Notes: a model not told the origin generated them from the sequence alone. Counted from the stretch's first letter, positions 32,527 through 41,068 are shown. The stretch is DNA of 64,000 nucleotides from Yinghuangia seranimata (GCF_029953285.1 NZ_JASAOI010000065.1:1-64000); one strand, 5' to 3'. Program-made: numbers and translations.

Positions 32527-33294
32527 TCACCCCGCCTCGGCGTACCGCCCCGACAGCAGTGTGCCCGCTCCCGGCGCGACCGCGGGCAGCCCCAGCGAGC
32601 GCAGCATCTGGTGCGCCGTGCAGATCGCCGCGGACACGACCGGCTTGCCCAGCTTCTGCTCGGCCTCCTCCACCGCGGCCAGCGACGGCATCTGCACGCA
32701 CGCCGACAGCACCACCGCGTCGGCGTCCGAGTAGTCCAGCGCGGCGGCGATGCCCGGCAGCCTCAGCGGGTCGTGCGCCGCGACGTCGAGGTTGTTCGGG
32801 ATCTCCAGCGCCGTGTAGTCGAGCACCTCGACACCCTCGTGCTGCAGGTACTCCACCACGGTGCGGGTCAGCGGCTGCATGTACGGCGCGACCAGCGCGA
32901 CCTTCTTCGCGCCGAGCACGTTCAGGCCGTGGACGAGCGCGCCCGCGCTGGTCACGACCGGGGCCGGGGCGCCGTTCTCCACCGTGCGGGCGTGCAGGCG
33001 CGTCTCGGACTCGCGGTGGTAGCCCAGCCCCATGCTCATGATCGCCACCAGGCACGCGTAGCCGAGCACGTCCACGTGCGCGTCGGACAGCTCCAGGGCG
33101 CACCGGTCCGAGTCGGCGTCCATCGCCTTGAGCTGCTCGGGCGTCACGTGCGTCATGCGCATGCGGCTGGAGTGGAAGGTGAACCGCTCGGGCGCGACGG
33201 TCTCACGCGCCCGGAGGATCGCCGGGATCTCCGTCTCCATCGTGACGTTCGAACTCGGGACGATCTGGCCGATGCGATAGGTGCGCTGCGTCAT
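32527..33294 (-). CDS. Maleate cis-trans isomerase / arylmalonate decarboxylase-like protein
   Basis: A 255-residue protein of the Asp/Glu-racemase superfamily. The maleate-isomerase layout is visible: IVPSSNVTMETEIP near the start, a first active-site cysteine in LGYACLVAIMSMG (about 82) and a second in VVLSACVQMPSL (about 196), with SAGALVHGLNVLGAKKVALV between. These enzymes isomerise maleate to fumarate in nicotinate catabolism, or act on related substituted malonates. Paired with PaaX in an operon, which points to aromatic or N-heterocycle breakdown. ATG is 6 nt behind a TAGCGT -10 box: leaderless. Confidence 0.88.
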   Translation of the reverse strand: MTQRTYRIGQIVPSSNVTMETEIPAILRARETVAPERFTFHSSRMRMTHVTPEQLKAMDADSDRCALELSDAHVDVLGYACLVAIMSMGLGYHRESETRLHARTVENGAPAPVVTSAGALVHGLNVLGAKKVALVAPYMQPLTRTVVEYLQHEGVEVLDYTALEIPNNLDVAAHDPLRLPGIAAALDYSDADAVVLSACVQMPSLAAVEEAEQKLGKPVVSAAICTAHQMLRSLGLPAVAPGAGTLLSGRYAEAG

Positions 33295-33300
33295 ACCGAC

Positions 33301-33330
33301 ACGCTATGCCGATCACATGACGGTCGTCAA
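33301..33330 (-). promoter_or_regulatory. Promoter of the maleate isomerase-PaaX operon
   Basis: On the minus strand TTGACG (33330-33325), 18 bp and TAGCGT (33306-33301) precede ATG 33294 by 6 nt. TGAC-GACC-GTCA overlaps the -35 box and is a candidate operator for PaaX. Confidence 0.7.
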
Positions 33331-33358
33331 TGTTGCGGGATATGCGAGTGGGCCGGGC

Positions 33359-34699
33359 TCACCCTCCGGGATGGCCGCCGCACGTCGCGAGGCTGCACCA
33401 GCGCCGCCGACCGCTCGCGTCCAGGAACAGCCACCCGCAGTCGGGGCTCGGGCAGGCGCGGATCGTGAAGCGGCGCGGATCGGCCAGGAGCTCCGCCGCG
33501 CCGCGGGCGACCGCGCGCACCGGCAGGCGCAGCCCTCCGCCGGGTGGCATGCGCCAGTGCCCGAGGCCGTCGTCCCCGCGCGTGAACACCGCGGTGCGGG
33601 CGGCCTCGTGGACGACGGCCGCGACCGCGTTGAACGCGCGGGTGTCGTGGACGTCGGTCAGGCAGGCGTACAGGTGGTCTCGGAACTCCCGCGCCTCGGC
33701 CAGCGCTTCGTCGGCCCCGGCGGGGTCGGCGCGGGCCTGCTCCAGCAGGCGTTCGACCAGCGGCTCGTCGATCAGGTCGAGGTGACCGGCCCATACGGCG
33801 AGCGCGGAGTAGCGGCGCAGCCAGTCGGAGCCGGGTCGCGGCGTCCCGGCGCGCGACCAGCCGGCGTACGTGTTGCAGAACTCCAGGGCCGGATGGCCGC
33901 TGGTGCTCCACGGCAGCCATTCGTCCCCGACCCGCACCGCGTAGACGGGCGCGGGCGGACGGTCCAGGCGCGGGTCGCCGTGCAGGATGCGGTCGTGCAA
34001 CGTGGTCAGCGCGGGGCCCGGGTCGATGCCGAGTTCGCCGACCAGCACCTTGCGGGTGTGCCGGAAGAGCTCCAGCGCCTCCGCCGCGCGCCCCGCCCGG
34101 TACAGCGCGGTCATCTGCGCCACGACCAGCCGTTCGCGATACGGGACTTCATGGGCCAGCGGGGTCAGGTCGGCCAGCACCCGATCGTGCAGGCCCATCG
34201 TCAGCTGCGCCTCGGCGCGCTGCTCCAGCGCGGACAGGCGGAATTCGGCCAACCGACCGCCGAGCCGACCGCGCAGCCGGTCGTCGGCGAGGTCCGCCAG
34301 CAGCGGGCCGCGCCACAGCGCCAGCGCCCGGTCGAGGCAGCGCACCTGCTCCCCCGGATCGCCGGTCACCGCGGCCTCGCCGACCAGGTCGAGGAACTCC
34401 TCTGCGTCGACGACGTGTTCGCCGCGCGCCACGGTATAGCCGTCGTGCCGGGTACCGATCACCAGACCGTGCGGGGCGAGCCGGGCGCGCAGCCGGCCGA
34501 TGTACGTGTGCAGCGTGGTCCGCGCGGACGCGGGCGGCGCGCCGTCCCACAACAGGTCGATCAGCCGCGCGGTCGGCACGACGTGCCCGGTCTCGAGCAG
34601 CAGTACGGCGAGCACACAGCGTTCCTGCCGGCGGCTGCCGACCGACACGCGCTCCCCAGCGACACTCGCATCGAACGCGCCCAGCAGCCGGAACTCCAT
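33359..34699 (-). CDS. SARP (BTAD) regulator fused to an ABATE/CGNR zinc-finger module
   Basis: A 446-residue protein. Residues 1-95 are the OmpR-like DNA-binding domain of Streptomyces antibiotic regulatory proteins (MEFRLLGAFDASVAGERVSV, TTLHTYIGRLRARLAPHGLV). Residues 96-250 are the bacterial transcriptional activation domain (DALEEFLDLV-like start, VPYRERLVVAQMTALYRAGR, KVLVGELGIDPGPAL). Residues 262-446 look like an ABATE domain (PALEFCNTYAGW) plus the CGNR zinc finger: CPSPDCGWLFLDASGRRRWC and SLATCGGHPGG, where the usual CGNR-A-K motif is altered and the protein stops. This combination is unusual. ATG lies 8 nt behind TAGCGT (leaderless), and 11-bp-spaced repeats in the promoter fit SARP autoregulation. 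Confidence 0.88.
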   Translation of the reverse strand: MEFRLLGAFDASVAGERVSVGSRRQERCVLAVLLLETGHVVPTARLIDLLWDGAPPASARTTLHTYIGRLRARLAPHGLVIGTRHDGYTVARGEHVVDAEEFLDLVGEAAVTGDPGEQVRCLDRALALWRGPLLADLADDRLRGRLGGRLAEFRLSALEQRAEAQLTMGLHDRVLADLTPLAHEVPYRERLVVAQMTALYRAGRAAEALELFRHTRKVLVGELGIDPGPALTTLHDRILHGDPRLDRPPAPVYAVRVGDEWLPWSTSGHPALEFCNTYAGWSRAGTPRPGSDWLRRYSALAVWAGHLDLIDEPLVERLLEQARADPAGADEALAEAREFRDHLYACLTDVHDTRAFNAVAAVVHEAARTAVFTRGDDGLGHWRMPPGGGLRLPVRAVARGAAELLADPRRFTIRACPSPDCGWLFLDASGRRRWCSLATCGGHPGG

Positions 34700-34707
34700 G
34701 GCCCCTC

Positions 34708-34748
34708 ACGCTACGCCGTCACCCGACGCGTGGTCAGAAAGTGGTCAG
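34708..34748 (-). promoter_or_regulatory. SARP gene promoter with 11-bp direct repeats
   Basis: The minus strand has TAGCGT (34713-34708) 8 nt before ATG 34699. In the -35 area are two direct repeats GTGGTCAG (34730-34737 and 34741-34748, plus strand) spaced exactly 11 bp. SARP proteins bind such 11-bp-period heptamer repeats, so these are likely target sites, for autoregulation or for the divergent secreted-protein gene. Confidence 0.65.
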
Positions 34749-34837
34749 CGGGCGGAGGAAAGGTTGCCGGAGGCCCCGCGAACGCCGTGCGGGGCCGCCC
34801 CGGACCTCATCCGACGCCTCCTCACCTGGAGAACCCC

Positions 34838-35362
34838 GTGAAACTCGCTCTCACGCTGGCCGGTATCGCCACGAGCCTCGCCTTCGCCGCCCCCGCATCG
34901 GCCGCGGAGACCGCGCCCGCCACCACGACCGGGGTCGGCCCGTGGGAGCCCGCTCCGTCCGCGCCGTGGACCCAACCAGCTGGTGCGCGCTGCGACTTCC
35001 CCGTCCACGGCGAACCCGTGGTCGACCACGTGGAGAAGCGCCTGCTCGCCACCGCCGCGGACGGCACCAAGGTCGTCGAGTACCGCGGCGCCCTGGTCGT
35101 CCGCCTCACCGACACCGACACCGGCGCCTCGTACGACGCCGACGCGAGCGGCCACGCCGTCATCGAGATCCACCCGGACCGCTCGCAACGCTGGTACGTG
35201 GCCGGGCCGGTGCTGGTCGGCTTCGCCGCGGACAGCGGCACACTCGCCCGCGGCTTCTACACGCTCGACGGGCTGTACACCCTCGACATCGCCGCCGACG
35301 GCTACAAGTCGCTGACGCTGTACGCCGGTTCGGCCGACGCGCTCTGCCCGCGCATCGGCTGA
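34838..35362 (+). CDS. Secreted protein of unknown function
   Basis: A 174-residue protein from GTG 34838 (GGAG 6 nt upstream). Residues 1-23 are a Sec signal peptide (KLALTLAGIATSLAFAAPAS, cut after ASA). The mature domain has two cysteines, one near the start (GARCDFPVHGEPV) and one near the end (DALCPRIG), probably a disulfide. Between them is a beta-rich stretch (VVEYRGALVVRLTDTDTGAS, YYTLDGLYTL-like segment). Similar small proteins with CDFPV near the start are common exported actinobacterial proteins without known role. Divergent from the SARP gene and possibly its target. Confidence 0.75.
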   Translation: MKLALTLAGIATSLAFAAPASAAETAPATTTGVGPWEPAPSAPWTQPAGARCDFPVHGEPVVDHVEKRLLATAADGTKVVEYRGALVVRLTDTDTGASYDADASGHAVIEIHPDRSQRWYVAGPVLVGFAADSGTLARGFYTLDGLYTLDIAADGYKSLTLYAGSADALCPRIG

Positions 35363-35379
35363 CCCGGCTCGGGCAGGGC

Positions 35380-36192
35380 TCAGGCTCCGGTGGCCCCGTA
35401 CCCGAACTCGGCCGAGAGCCGGGCCGCGGCCTCGACCACGAAGGGGGCGCACTCCACGAGCCGCCCGCGGAAACGGGTCTGCGGTCCGGAGACGCTCAGC
35501 GAGGCGATCATGACGCCGTCGTGGTCGAGGACCGGCGCGGCCACCGCGGCGGCGCCGTCCTGGCGTTCGCCCGACGACGTCGCGTAGCCGCGTTTGCGGA
35601 TCGCGGCCAGCTCGCGGCGCAGCCTCACCGGGTCGGTGACGGTTTTCGGGGTGAGCGCTTCGAGGTCGCGCGCGGCCAGGTAGTCGTCGACCTCGGCGTC
35701 CCGGAGGAACGCGAGCATGACTTTGGAAGAGGCGCCGGCGTGCAGTGGGTACGGCGTGCCGAGCGCGACCTCGATGCGCAACTCCTGTGCGGGCACCACC
35801 TGGTCGACGTACAGCCTGGTGTCGCCGCGGCGCACGGACAGGGTCGCCGTCTCGCCGCACTCGTCGGCGAGGCGGCGCAACTCCGGCGCCGCCAGCAGGC
35901 GCAGGTCGGTGCGGGCCAGGTAGGCGCGGCCGAGCGCCACGGCGGCGGGGCCGAGGGCGTACCGCCGCGTGGTCGGATCGGCGCTGACCAGGCGCCGGGT
36001 GCGCAGCGCGGTCAGGATGCGGTGCACGGCGGCCTTGGTCAGGCCGAGTTCCTGCGCGATCTCGGTGATGCCGAGGTCGGGGCGGCCGCTGCGGCCGAAC
36101 AGCAGCAACACGTCCATGGCCCGTTCCACGGCCGCGATCGACCGGCTCGCGGCCTCGTCGACCTCAGGAGCTCCCGACCGCCGCCCGTCCAC
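35380..36192 (-). CDS. IclR family transcriptional regulator
   Basis: A 270-residue regulator starting at GTG 36192 behind GAGGAGAGG. Residues 18-75 are the IclR winged HTH (GITEIAQELGLTKAAVHRIL, TALRTRRLVSADPTTRRYAL). Residues 95-260 are the effector domain with GETATLSVRRGDTRLYVDQV, PYPLHAGASSKVMLAFL and RKRGYATSSGERQDGAAAVA. IclR proteins respond to small organic acids or aromatic compounds. No catabolic operon lies next to it, so its target is probably elsewhere; the upstream hypothetical gene on the same strand ends 120 bp before it. Confidence 0.93.
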   Translation of the reverse strand: MDGRRSGAPEVDEAASRSIAAVERAMDVLLLFGRSGRPDLGITEIAQELGLTKAAVHRILTALRTRRLVSADPTTRRYALGPAAVALGRAYLARTDLRLLAAPELRRLADECGETATLSVRRGDTRLYVDQVVPAQELRIEVALGTPYPLHAGASSKVMLAFLRDAEVDDYLAARDLEALTPKTVTDPVRLRRELAAIRKRGYATSSGERQDGAAAVAAPVLDHDGVMIASLSVSGPQTRFRGRLVECAPFVVEAAARLSAEFGYGATGA

Positions 36193-36311
36193 GCACCTCT
36201 CCTCACGCCCTCCGCTGCCCGACCCCCGAGTCTATCGGCCGTTTCGCGTCCCGGAACGGTGTACCCGGTACGGGCTTTCGAGGGCGGGGCGGAGGGCGTG
36301 GGCGGAGGTCG

Positions 36312-36761
36312 TCAGTGGTCGCCGCCGCCGAGCGCCTGGCTCAGCGGCAACCGGCCGGTCGCGATGTGGATGCCGACCGACACGACCCGCGCGTTCGCGG
36401 TGTCCAGCGACGACAGCGCGGACAGCGGCGCGGGGCCGTCGTCGTGCAGCGCGCAGCAGAGCAGCAGGATGGTACGCAGGGCGCCGTCCGCGAACTCGTA
36501 CCCGGGACGGTCGACCAGGTCGCGCAGTGTGTGCCACTGCACGGACGCGTATCTGCCGTCGTCGGACCAGTCCAGGCACACCGCGTACAGGTCCGCGCGC
36601 CGCACGAACGTTCCCTCTTCGGTGAGGATGTACGTGGTCGCCTGCGCCGCGAAGTCGCCCTCGGCCGCGCGGTACAGCGCCGCCTCGATGACCTCCGACG
36701 ACAGCGCCGGCACCGCCGCGAGCCGGTCGCGCCCGCTCCGTGCCCCGCGTGCCGCGCTCAT
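36312..36761 (-). CDS. Hypothetical protein, 149 aa
   Basis: The start is taken as the ATG at 36761 behind GAGGTGC; a longer opening begins in the promoter region. The protein has an Ala/Arg-rich start, then a well-formed domain: VIEAALYRAAEGDFAAQATT, YILTEEGTFVRRADLYAVCL, WHTLRDLVDRPGYEFADGAL and RTILLLCCALHDD. Its mix of acidic helices and Trp/Tyr resembles small cytoplasmic proteins found beside HTH regulators in Streptomyces. I do not recognise the family. Divergent from the twin-HTH regulator gene, which may control it. Confidence 0.65.
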   Translation of the reverse strand: MSAARGARSGRDRLAAVPALSSEVIEAALYRAAEGDFAAQATTYILTEEGTFVRRADLYAVCLDWSDDGRYASVQWHTLRDLVDRPGYEFADGALRTILLLCCALHDDGPAPLSALSSLDTANARVVSVGIHIATGRLPLSQALGGGDH

Positions 36762-36940
36762 GACCGCACCTCGCGCTCCGGGTAGCCGGTCTTGTCCAAT
36801 TCGCCCACCCTTATACACCTTTCGGTCCCCGTGTCGCCCGGCCGCGGCCGGAGCGTCGCTCAATGCAGCAGGGTACGTCCCGAACCCGTACGCACGTCGG
36901 CGAAACGCCGTCCCGCGTTCCGTAACGAAATCGTCGGCCC

Positions 36941-36946
36941 TAGGCT
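36941..36946 (+). promoter_or_regulatory. -10 box of the twin-HTH gene (leaderless)
   Basis: TAGGCT ends 8 nt before GTG 36955, without a Shine-Dalgarno sequence. Confidence 0.55.
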
Positions 36947-36954
36947 GTTACGCC

Positions 36955-37668
36955 GTGACCCAGCCCTCAGACCCCGGCAGCCCGCCGCCGTTCGATCCCG
37001 CGGCGGCCCGCACCGCGCGCGCCGTCATGGCCTTGACGCCCGAACGTGTTGCGGCATCCCTCGCGTCGTACGGCGTGAACGTATTTCCGACCGACGTGCG
37101 TGCATGGGAGGCCGGCACCGCCGCCCCCGACGAGCACGAACTGATCGGACTCGCCCGCACCCTGGCCGTCCCGGTGGAACGCCTGCTCGGCGCCGCGCCG
37201 ACGACGCTCCAACTGGTGCGCATCCGCACCGGCCTGACGCGGGCCGAGGCGGGGCGGAAAGTCGGCATGTCCGAGGCGACGTGGGCGCGCATGGAACGGA
37301 CCAACTGCTGGCGCGCGGACGAGCGGCGCACCGAGGCCCTGGTCCGCACGTTCGGCGGCCTGTCGCACCGCGACCTGGTCGACGTCTCCGGGGCGTCGGA
37401 CGAACTCGCCCGCCTCCTCGCGGCCGGGCTGGCGCAAGGGCGCTGGTCGGCGCAGCTGTCGGGGATCTGTGAGGTCCTGGGCACGCGCCGCCGCCGGATC
37501 TCGGAGGCGTTGGACGCGTTGACCGCCGAGTTCCCGCCGCCGGCCGAGAAGCCGGAGGGCGAACCGGTGTTGCCGCCGGGCGCGGCGGACCGGTTCTGGG
37601 GGCTGCTGGGCGACCCGGCGGCGGACCCGTTCGCCCCCGGCGCGTGGCGCCGCCCGCCGAACCGCTGA
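36955..37668 (+). CDS. XRE-type regulator with two HTH segments
   Basis: A 237-residue protein from GTG 36955. Two XRE-like helix-turn-helix units follow each other: residues about 22-80 (ALTPERVAASLASYGVNVFP, TDVRAWEAGTAAPDEHEL) and about 88-140 (LVRIRTGLTRAEAGRKVGMS, EATWARMERTNCWRADERRT). A third helical segment (SAQLSGICEVLGTRRRRISE, about 165-190) may be an additional HTH or dimerisation part, and the tail is Pro-rich. Tandem XRE domains are seen in phage-type and stress regulators. Divergent from the 149-aa hypothetical gene; a strong terminator follows before the sugar operon. Confidence 0.8.
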   Translation: MTQPSDPGSPPPFDPAAARTARAVMALTPERVAASLASYGVNVFPTDVRAWEAGTAAPDEHELIGLARTLAVPVERLLGAAPTTLQLVRIRTGLTRAEAGRKVGMSEATWARMERTNCWRADERRTEALVRTFGGLSHRDLVDVSGASDELARLLAAGLAQGRWSAQLSGICEVLGTRRRRISEALDALTAEFPPPAEKPEGEPVLPPGAADRFWGLLGDPAADPFAPGAWRRPPNR

Positions 37669-37694
37669 CCGACAGCACACCCACATAGCACCAC

Positions 37695-37729
37695 GAAGCA
37701 CCCGCCGGCGACAGGCCGGCGGGTGCTTC
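37695..37729 (+). terminator. Terminator after the twin-HTH gene
   Basis: GAAGCACCCGCCGGC and GCCGGCGGGTGCTTC form a perfect 15-bp stem with a 5-nt loop, isolating the beta-glucoside operon from upstream transcription. Confidence 0.9.
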
Positions 37730-37818
37730 GCCATGCCCGCCCGCAGGCGGCCGCCCGGTGGCCGGAAATCGCCCCTGCCCCGCCCAAGACGCACGTGTTG
37801 CCGGGGCGTTGCGGGCTC

Positions 37819-37880
37819 TTGACAGCTCCGCCGATGCGCGCCACTCTCCTTCACGTCGCGGTTGTGAGAGCGCTCTCACA
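37819..37880 (+). promoter_or_regulatory. Promoter and CebR/CelR-like operator of the beta-glucoside operon
   Basis: TTGACA at 37819-37824 with CACTCT 17 bp downstream forms the promoter. An 18-bp perfect palindrome TGTGAGAGCGCTCTCACA lies at 37863-37880, downstream of the start. Its centre GAGCGCTC is the core of the known actinobacterial cellobiose-repressor site TGGGAGCGCTCCCA, so it is the likely target of the LacI protein at 42570. Confidence 0.8.
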
Positions 37881-37966
37881 CATCGGTTCCCCGCAGCTCC
37901 CGCACCGCGCCGGCACGGAGCACGCCCACGCCCTTCGCACCCCCTGATCCGTCTCCAGGAGGTTCC

Positions 37967-39280
37967 ATGCGCACGCCCAACCCCCGTTCCAGAGCGCTCG
38001 CCGCACTGTGCTGTGCGGTGCTCGCCGGCTCCGTCCTCACCGCCTGCGGCTCCGACGACGACTCCGACAACGGCTCCGGCGGCCCGTCGGGCGGCGGGCA
38101 GGTCACGCTCTCCGTCGGCCTGTTCGGCTCGTTCGGGTTCGAGGAGGCCGGGCTGTACAAGGAGTACGAGGCCCTGCACCCGAACATCAAGATCAAGCAG
38201 AACGCCACGCAGAAGGAGGAGGTCTACTGGCCCGCCCTCCAGACCCGGCTCGGCGGCGGCGGGGACCTGGACGACATCCAGGGCGTCGAGGTCGGCCGCA
38301 TCGTCGACGTGGTCAGCAACCAGGCCGACAAGTGGCTCGACCTGAACACCCTCGGCGCGCAGTCTCAGACGAGCGAGTACCTGGACTGGAAGGCCAAGGC
38401 CGCCACCACCAAGGACGGCAAGGTGCTGGGCCTCGGCACCGACATCGGCCCGATGGCGATCTGCTACCGCTCGGACCTGTTCCAGCAGGCCGGCCTCCCG
38501 ACCGACCGCAACGAGCTCGCGCAGCGCTGGTCGACGTGGGACGGATACCTGGACGTGGGACGGCAGTTCGCCGCCAAGGCCCCCAAGGGCTCGGCGTACA
38601 TGGACAGCGTCACCGGCATGTACAACGCCATGATCGGCCAGCAGCAGACCTTCTACTACGACGCCTCCGGCAAGCTGATCTACGATCAGAACCCGTCCGT
38701 CAAGGCCGCGTTCGACACGGCGGCGCGCGCCGCGCAGGACGGCCTGAGCGCCAAGCTCGTGCAGTTCCAGACCGACTGGGACCAGGCCTTCGCCAAGGGC
38801 GGGTTCGCCACCATCTCCTGCCCGTCGTGGATGATCGGCTACATCAAGGAGAAGGCCGGCGACGCCACGAAGGGCAAGTGGGACGTCGCGGCGGCACCGG
38901 GCGCGACCGGCAACTGGGGCGGCTCGTACCTGGCGATCCCCAAGGGCGCGAAGCACGCCAAGGAGGCCTACGAGCTGCTGACCTGGCTGACCGCCAAGGA
39001 GCAGCAGGCCAAGCTCTTCGAGAAGCGCGGCTCGTTCCCGTCCCGCACCGGCGCGATATCCCAGGTCGCGGGCACGACGGACGCGTACTTCAACAACGCT
39101 CCGATCGGCCAGATCTTCAGCCAGGCCGCGCAGAAGATGCCGGTGCAGACCCTCGGCGTGCGCGACAACGACGTGAAGGTCAGCATCCAGAACGCGCTCA
39201 ACTCCGTGGAGGCGCAGGGCGTCAAGCCGGACGACGCGTGGAAGGACGCGAAGGCGTCGGTGAAGGCGGCCCTGGGCTGA
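37967..39280 (+). CDS. Sugar ABC transporter substrate-binding lipoprotein (CebE-like)
   Basis: A 437-residue family-1 solute-binding lipoprotein. Residues 1-27 are a lipoprotein signal with the lipobox LTAC before GSDDDSDNGSG. The mature protein has the two-lobe pattern: TLSVGLFGSFGFEEAGLYKE, DDIQGVEVGRIVDVV, GLGTDIGPMAICYRSDLFQQ, SCPSWMIGYIKEKAG, TGNWGGSYLAIPKGAKHAKE. It delivers an oligosaccharide to the two permeases that follow. With a GH1 beta-glucosidase and a LacI repressor in the same operon, cellobiose or another beta-glucoside is the best guess. No ATPase gene is present, in keeping with the shared MsiK ATPase of actinomycetes. Confidence 0.92.
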   Translation: MRTPNPRSRALAALCCAVLAGSVLTACGSDDDSDNGSGGPSGGGQVTLSVGLFGSFGFEEAGLYKEYEALHPNIKIKQNATQKEEVYWPALQTRLGGGGDLDDIQGVEVGRIVDVVSNQADKWLDLNTLGAQSQTSEYLDWKAKAATTKDGKVLGLGTDIGPMAICYRSDLFQQAGLPTDRNELAQRWSTWDGYLDVGRQFAAKAPKGSAYMDSVTGMYNAMIGQQQTFYYDASGKLIYDQNPSVKAAFDTAARAAQDGLSAKLVQFQTDWDQAFAKGGFATISCPSWMIGYIKEKAGDATKGKWDVAAAPGATGNWGGSYLAIPKGAKHAKEAYELLTWLTAKEQQAKLFEKRGSFPSRTGAISQVAGTTDAYFNNAPIGQIFSQAAQKMPVQTLGVRDNDVKVSIQNALNSVEAQGVKPDDAWKDAKASVKAALG

Positions 39281-39281
39281 C

Positions 39282-40223
39282 ATGGCCGCCATCTCCCCCG
39301 CACGACTGCTGACGCGTGGTCAGCTGTGGCGGCGGCGCGGCACCAAGGCCGCGCCGTACGCCTTCATCGCCCCGTTCCTCGTCCTGTTCGCCGCCTTCGG
39401 GCTGTTCCCGCTGATCTACACCGGGTACGTGTCGCTGCACCGGGTCCGCCTCCAGAAGCCGGACGCGATGACCTGGGTCGGCTTCGACAACTACACGACG
39501 CTGCTCCAGGACGAGTTCTTCTGGAACTCCCTGAAGAACACCTTCACGATCGGCGTCATCTCCACGGTCCCGCAGCTGTGCCTCGCGCTCGGGCTCGCGC
39601 ACCTGCTCAACTACAAACTGCGCGGACGGACGTTCTTCCGCGTCGCGATGCTCATGCCGTACGCCACCTCGGTGGCCGCCGCGACGCTGGTCTTCGCGGG
39701 CCTGTTCGGCCGCGACTACGGGATGCTCAACTGGTTCCTGGGCCTGTTCGGCGTCGACCCGATCGACTGGTTCAACGACAAGTGGCCGTCGCAGATCGCC
39801 ATTTCGACGATCGTGACGTGGCGCTGGACCGGCTACAACGCGCTGATCTACCTGGCCGCGATGCAGGCGATCCCGCACGACCGCTACGAGTCGGCGATGC
39901 TCGACGGGGCCAACCGCTGGCGGCAGTTCCGGCACGTGACGCTGCCGGGACTACGCCCCACGATCGTCTTCACCATCATCGTCTCCACGATCGGCGCGCT
40001 GCAGATCTTCGGCGAGCCGCTGCTGCTGCAAGGCGGCACGAGCGGCATGAACGGCGGCGCGTCGCGCCAGTACCAGACGACCGGCCTGTACATGTACCAG
40101 TCCGGCTGGCAGTACTTCTCGCTCGGCAAGGCCGCCGCGATCGCGTGGCTGCTGTTCCTGCTCATCGCGCTCGTGGTGGGCGTCAACGCGGCGGTCGTCC
40201 GCTACCGGGCGCGGAAGGGGTGA
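39282..40223 (+). CDS. Sugar ABC transporter permease (CebF-like)
   Basis: A 313-residue inner-membrane permease of the MalF type, starting 1 bp after the binding-protein stop. Six hydrophobic segments are visible (about 27-50, 88-110, 122-142, 170-190, 222-245, 280-302). The cytoplasmic EAA loop AIPHDRYESAMLDGANRWRQ, followed by FRHVTLPGL, is the ATPase contact site. It forms a heterodimer with the next permease. The first residues are basic and lie in the cytoplasm. Confidence 0.93.
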   Translation: MAAISPARLLTRGQLWRRRGTKAAPYAFIAPFLVLFAAFGLFPLIYTGYVSLHRVRLQKPDAMTWVGFDNYTTLLQDEFFWNSLKNTFTIGVISTVPQLCLALGLAHLLNYKLRGRTFFRVAMLMPYATSVAAATLVFAGLFGRDYGMLNWFLGLFGVDPIDWFNDKWPSQIAISTIVTWRWTGYNALIYLAAMQAIPHDRYESAMLDGANRWRQFRHVTLPGLRPTIVFTIIVSTIGALQIFGEPLLLQGGTSGMNGGASRQYQTTGLYMYQSGWQYFSLGKAAAIAWLLFLLIALVVGVNAAVVRYRARKG

Positions 40224-40228
40224 CCGGC

Positions 40229-41068
40229 GTGTCCCAGAGGAAACGGCTGCGCTCGCACGACAAGCCGGGACCCGTCGCGTACGCGATCCTCGTCGTCGCG
40301 ACACTCGTCTCGGCCTTCCCCTTCTACTGGTCGATCATCGCGGCCACCCACACCAACAGCGAGATCAACGAGGTGCCGCCGCCGTTCCTGCCCGGCGGGC
40401 ACACCGACAGCTTCGGCAAGGCGGCCGACCAGGCGAACATCGGCAAGGCGCTGGTGAACTCGACGATCGTGTCGGGAACGGTCGCGCTCGGCACGGTCCT
40501 CGCGTGCACGCTGGCCGGATTCGCGTTCGCCAAGCTGCGGTTCCGCGGCCGTGGGGCGCTGCTGTCGTTCACCGTCGGCACGATGATGATCCCGCCGCAA
40601 CTGGGCCTCATCCCGCTCTACATGATGATGGCCAAGCTGCACTGGGCGAACCAGCTCCAGTCGGTGATCCTGCCGACCCTGGTGACCGCGTTCGGCGTGT
40701 TCTTCATGCGGCAGTACCTCGCCGAGGCGCTGCCCGACGAACTCGTCGAGGCCGGGCGGGTCGACGGAGCCTCGTACTTCCGGATCTTCTGGAGCGTCGT
40801 GCTCCCGGTCGCGCGCCCCGCGATGGCGGTGCTCGCGCTGCTCACCTTCATGTCGACCTGGAACGACTTCTTCTGGCCGATCATCGCGCTGTCGCAGGAC
40901 AACCCGACGGTGCAGGTCGCCATCAACTCGCTCGGCGGCGGCCACGTGCCCGACCAGTCGGTGATCCTCGCCGGCACGGTGCTCGGCACGCTGCCGGTGC
41001 TCGTGGTCTTCGGGCTGCTCGGCCGTCAGATCGTCGGCGGCATCATGCAGGGCGCCGTCAAGGGCTGA
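40229..41068 (+). CDS. Sugar ABC transporter permease (CebG-like)
   Basis: A 279-residue MalG-type permease. I use GTG 40229, which has AAGGGG 9 nt upstream; GTG 40220 would overlap the previous stop. Six membrane helices, starting with PVAYAILVVATLVSAFPFYW. The EAA loop is ALPDELVEAGRVDGASYFRI followed by FWSVVLPVARP. The phrase FMSTWNDFFWPIIALSQ in helix 5 is typical of oligosaccharide permeases. Coupled to the upstream permease and followed by the GH1 gene. Confidence 0.93.
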   Translation: MSQRKRLRSHDKPGPVAYAILVVATLVSAFPFYWSIIAATHTNSEINEVPPPFLPGGHTDSFGKAADQANIGKALVNSTIVSGTVALGTVLACTLAGFAFAKLRFRGRGALLSFTVGTMMIPPQLGLIPLYMMMAKLHWANQLQSVILPTLVTAFGVFFMRQYLAEALPDELVEAGRVDGASYFRIFWSVVLPVARPAMAVLALLTFMSTWNDFFWPIIALSQDNPTVQVAINSLGGGHVPDQSVILAGTVLGTLPVLVVFGLLGRQIVGGIMQGAVKG

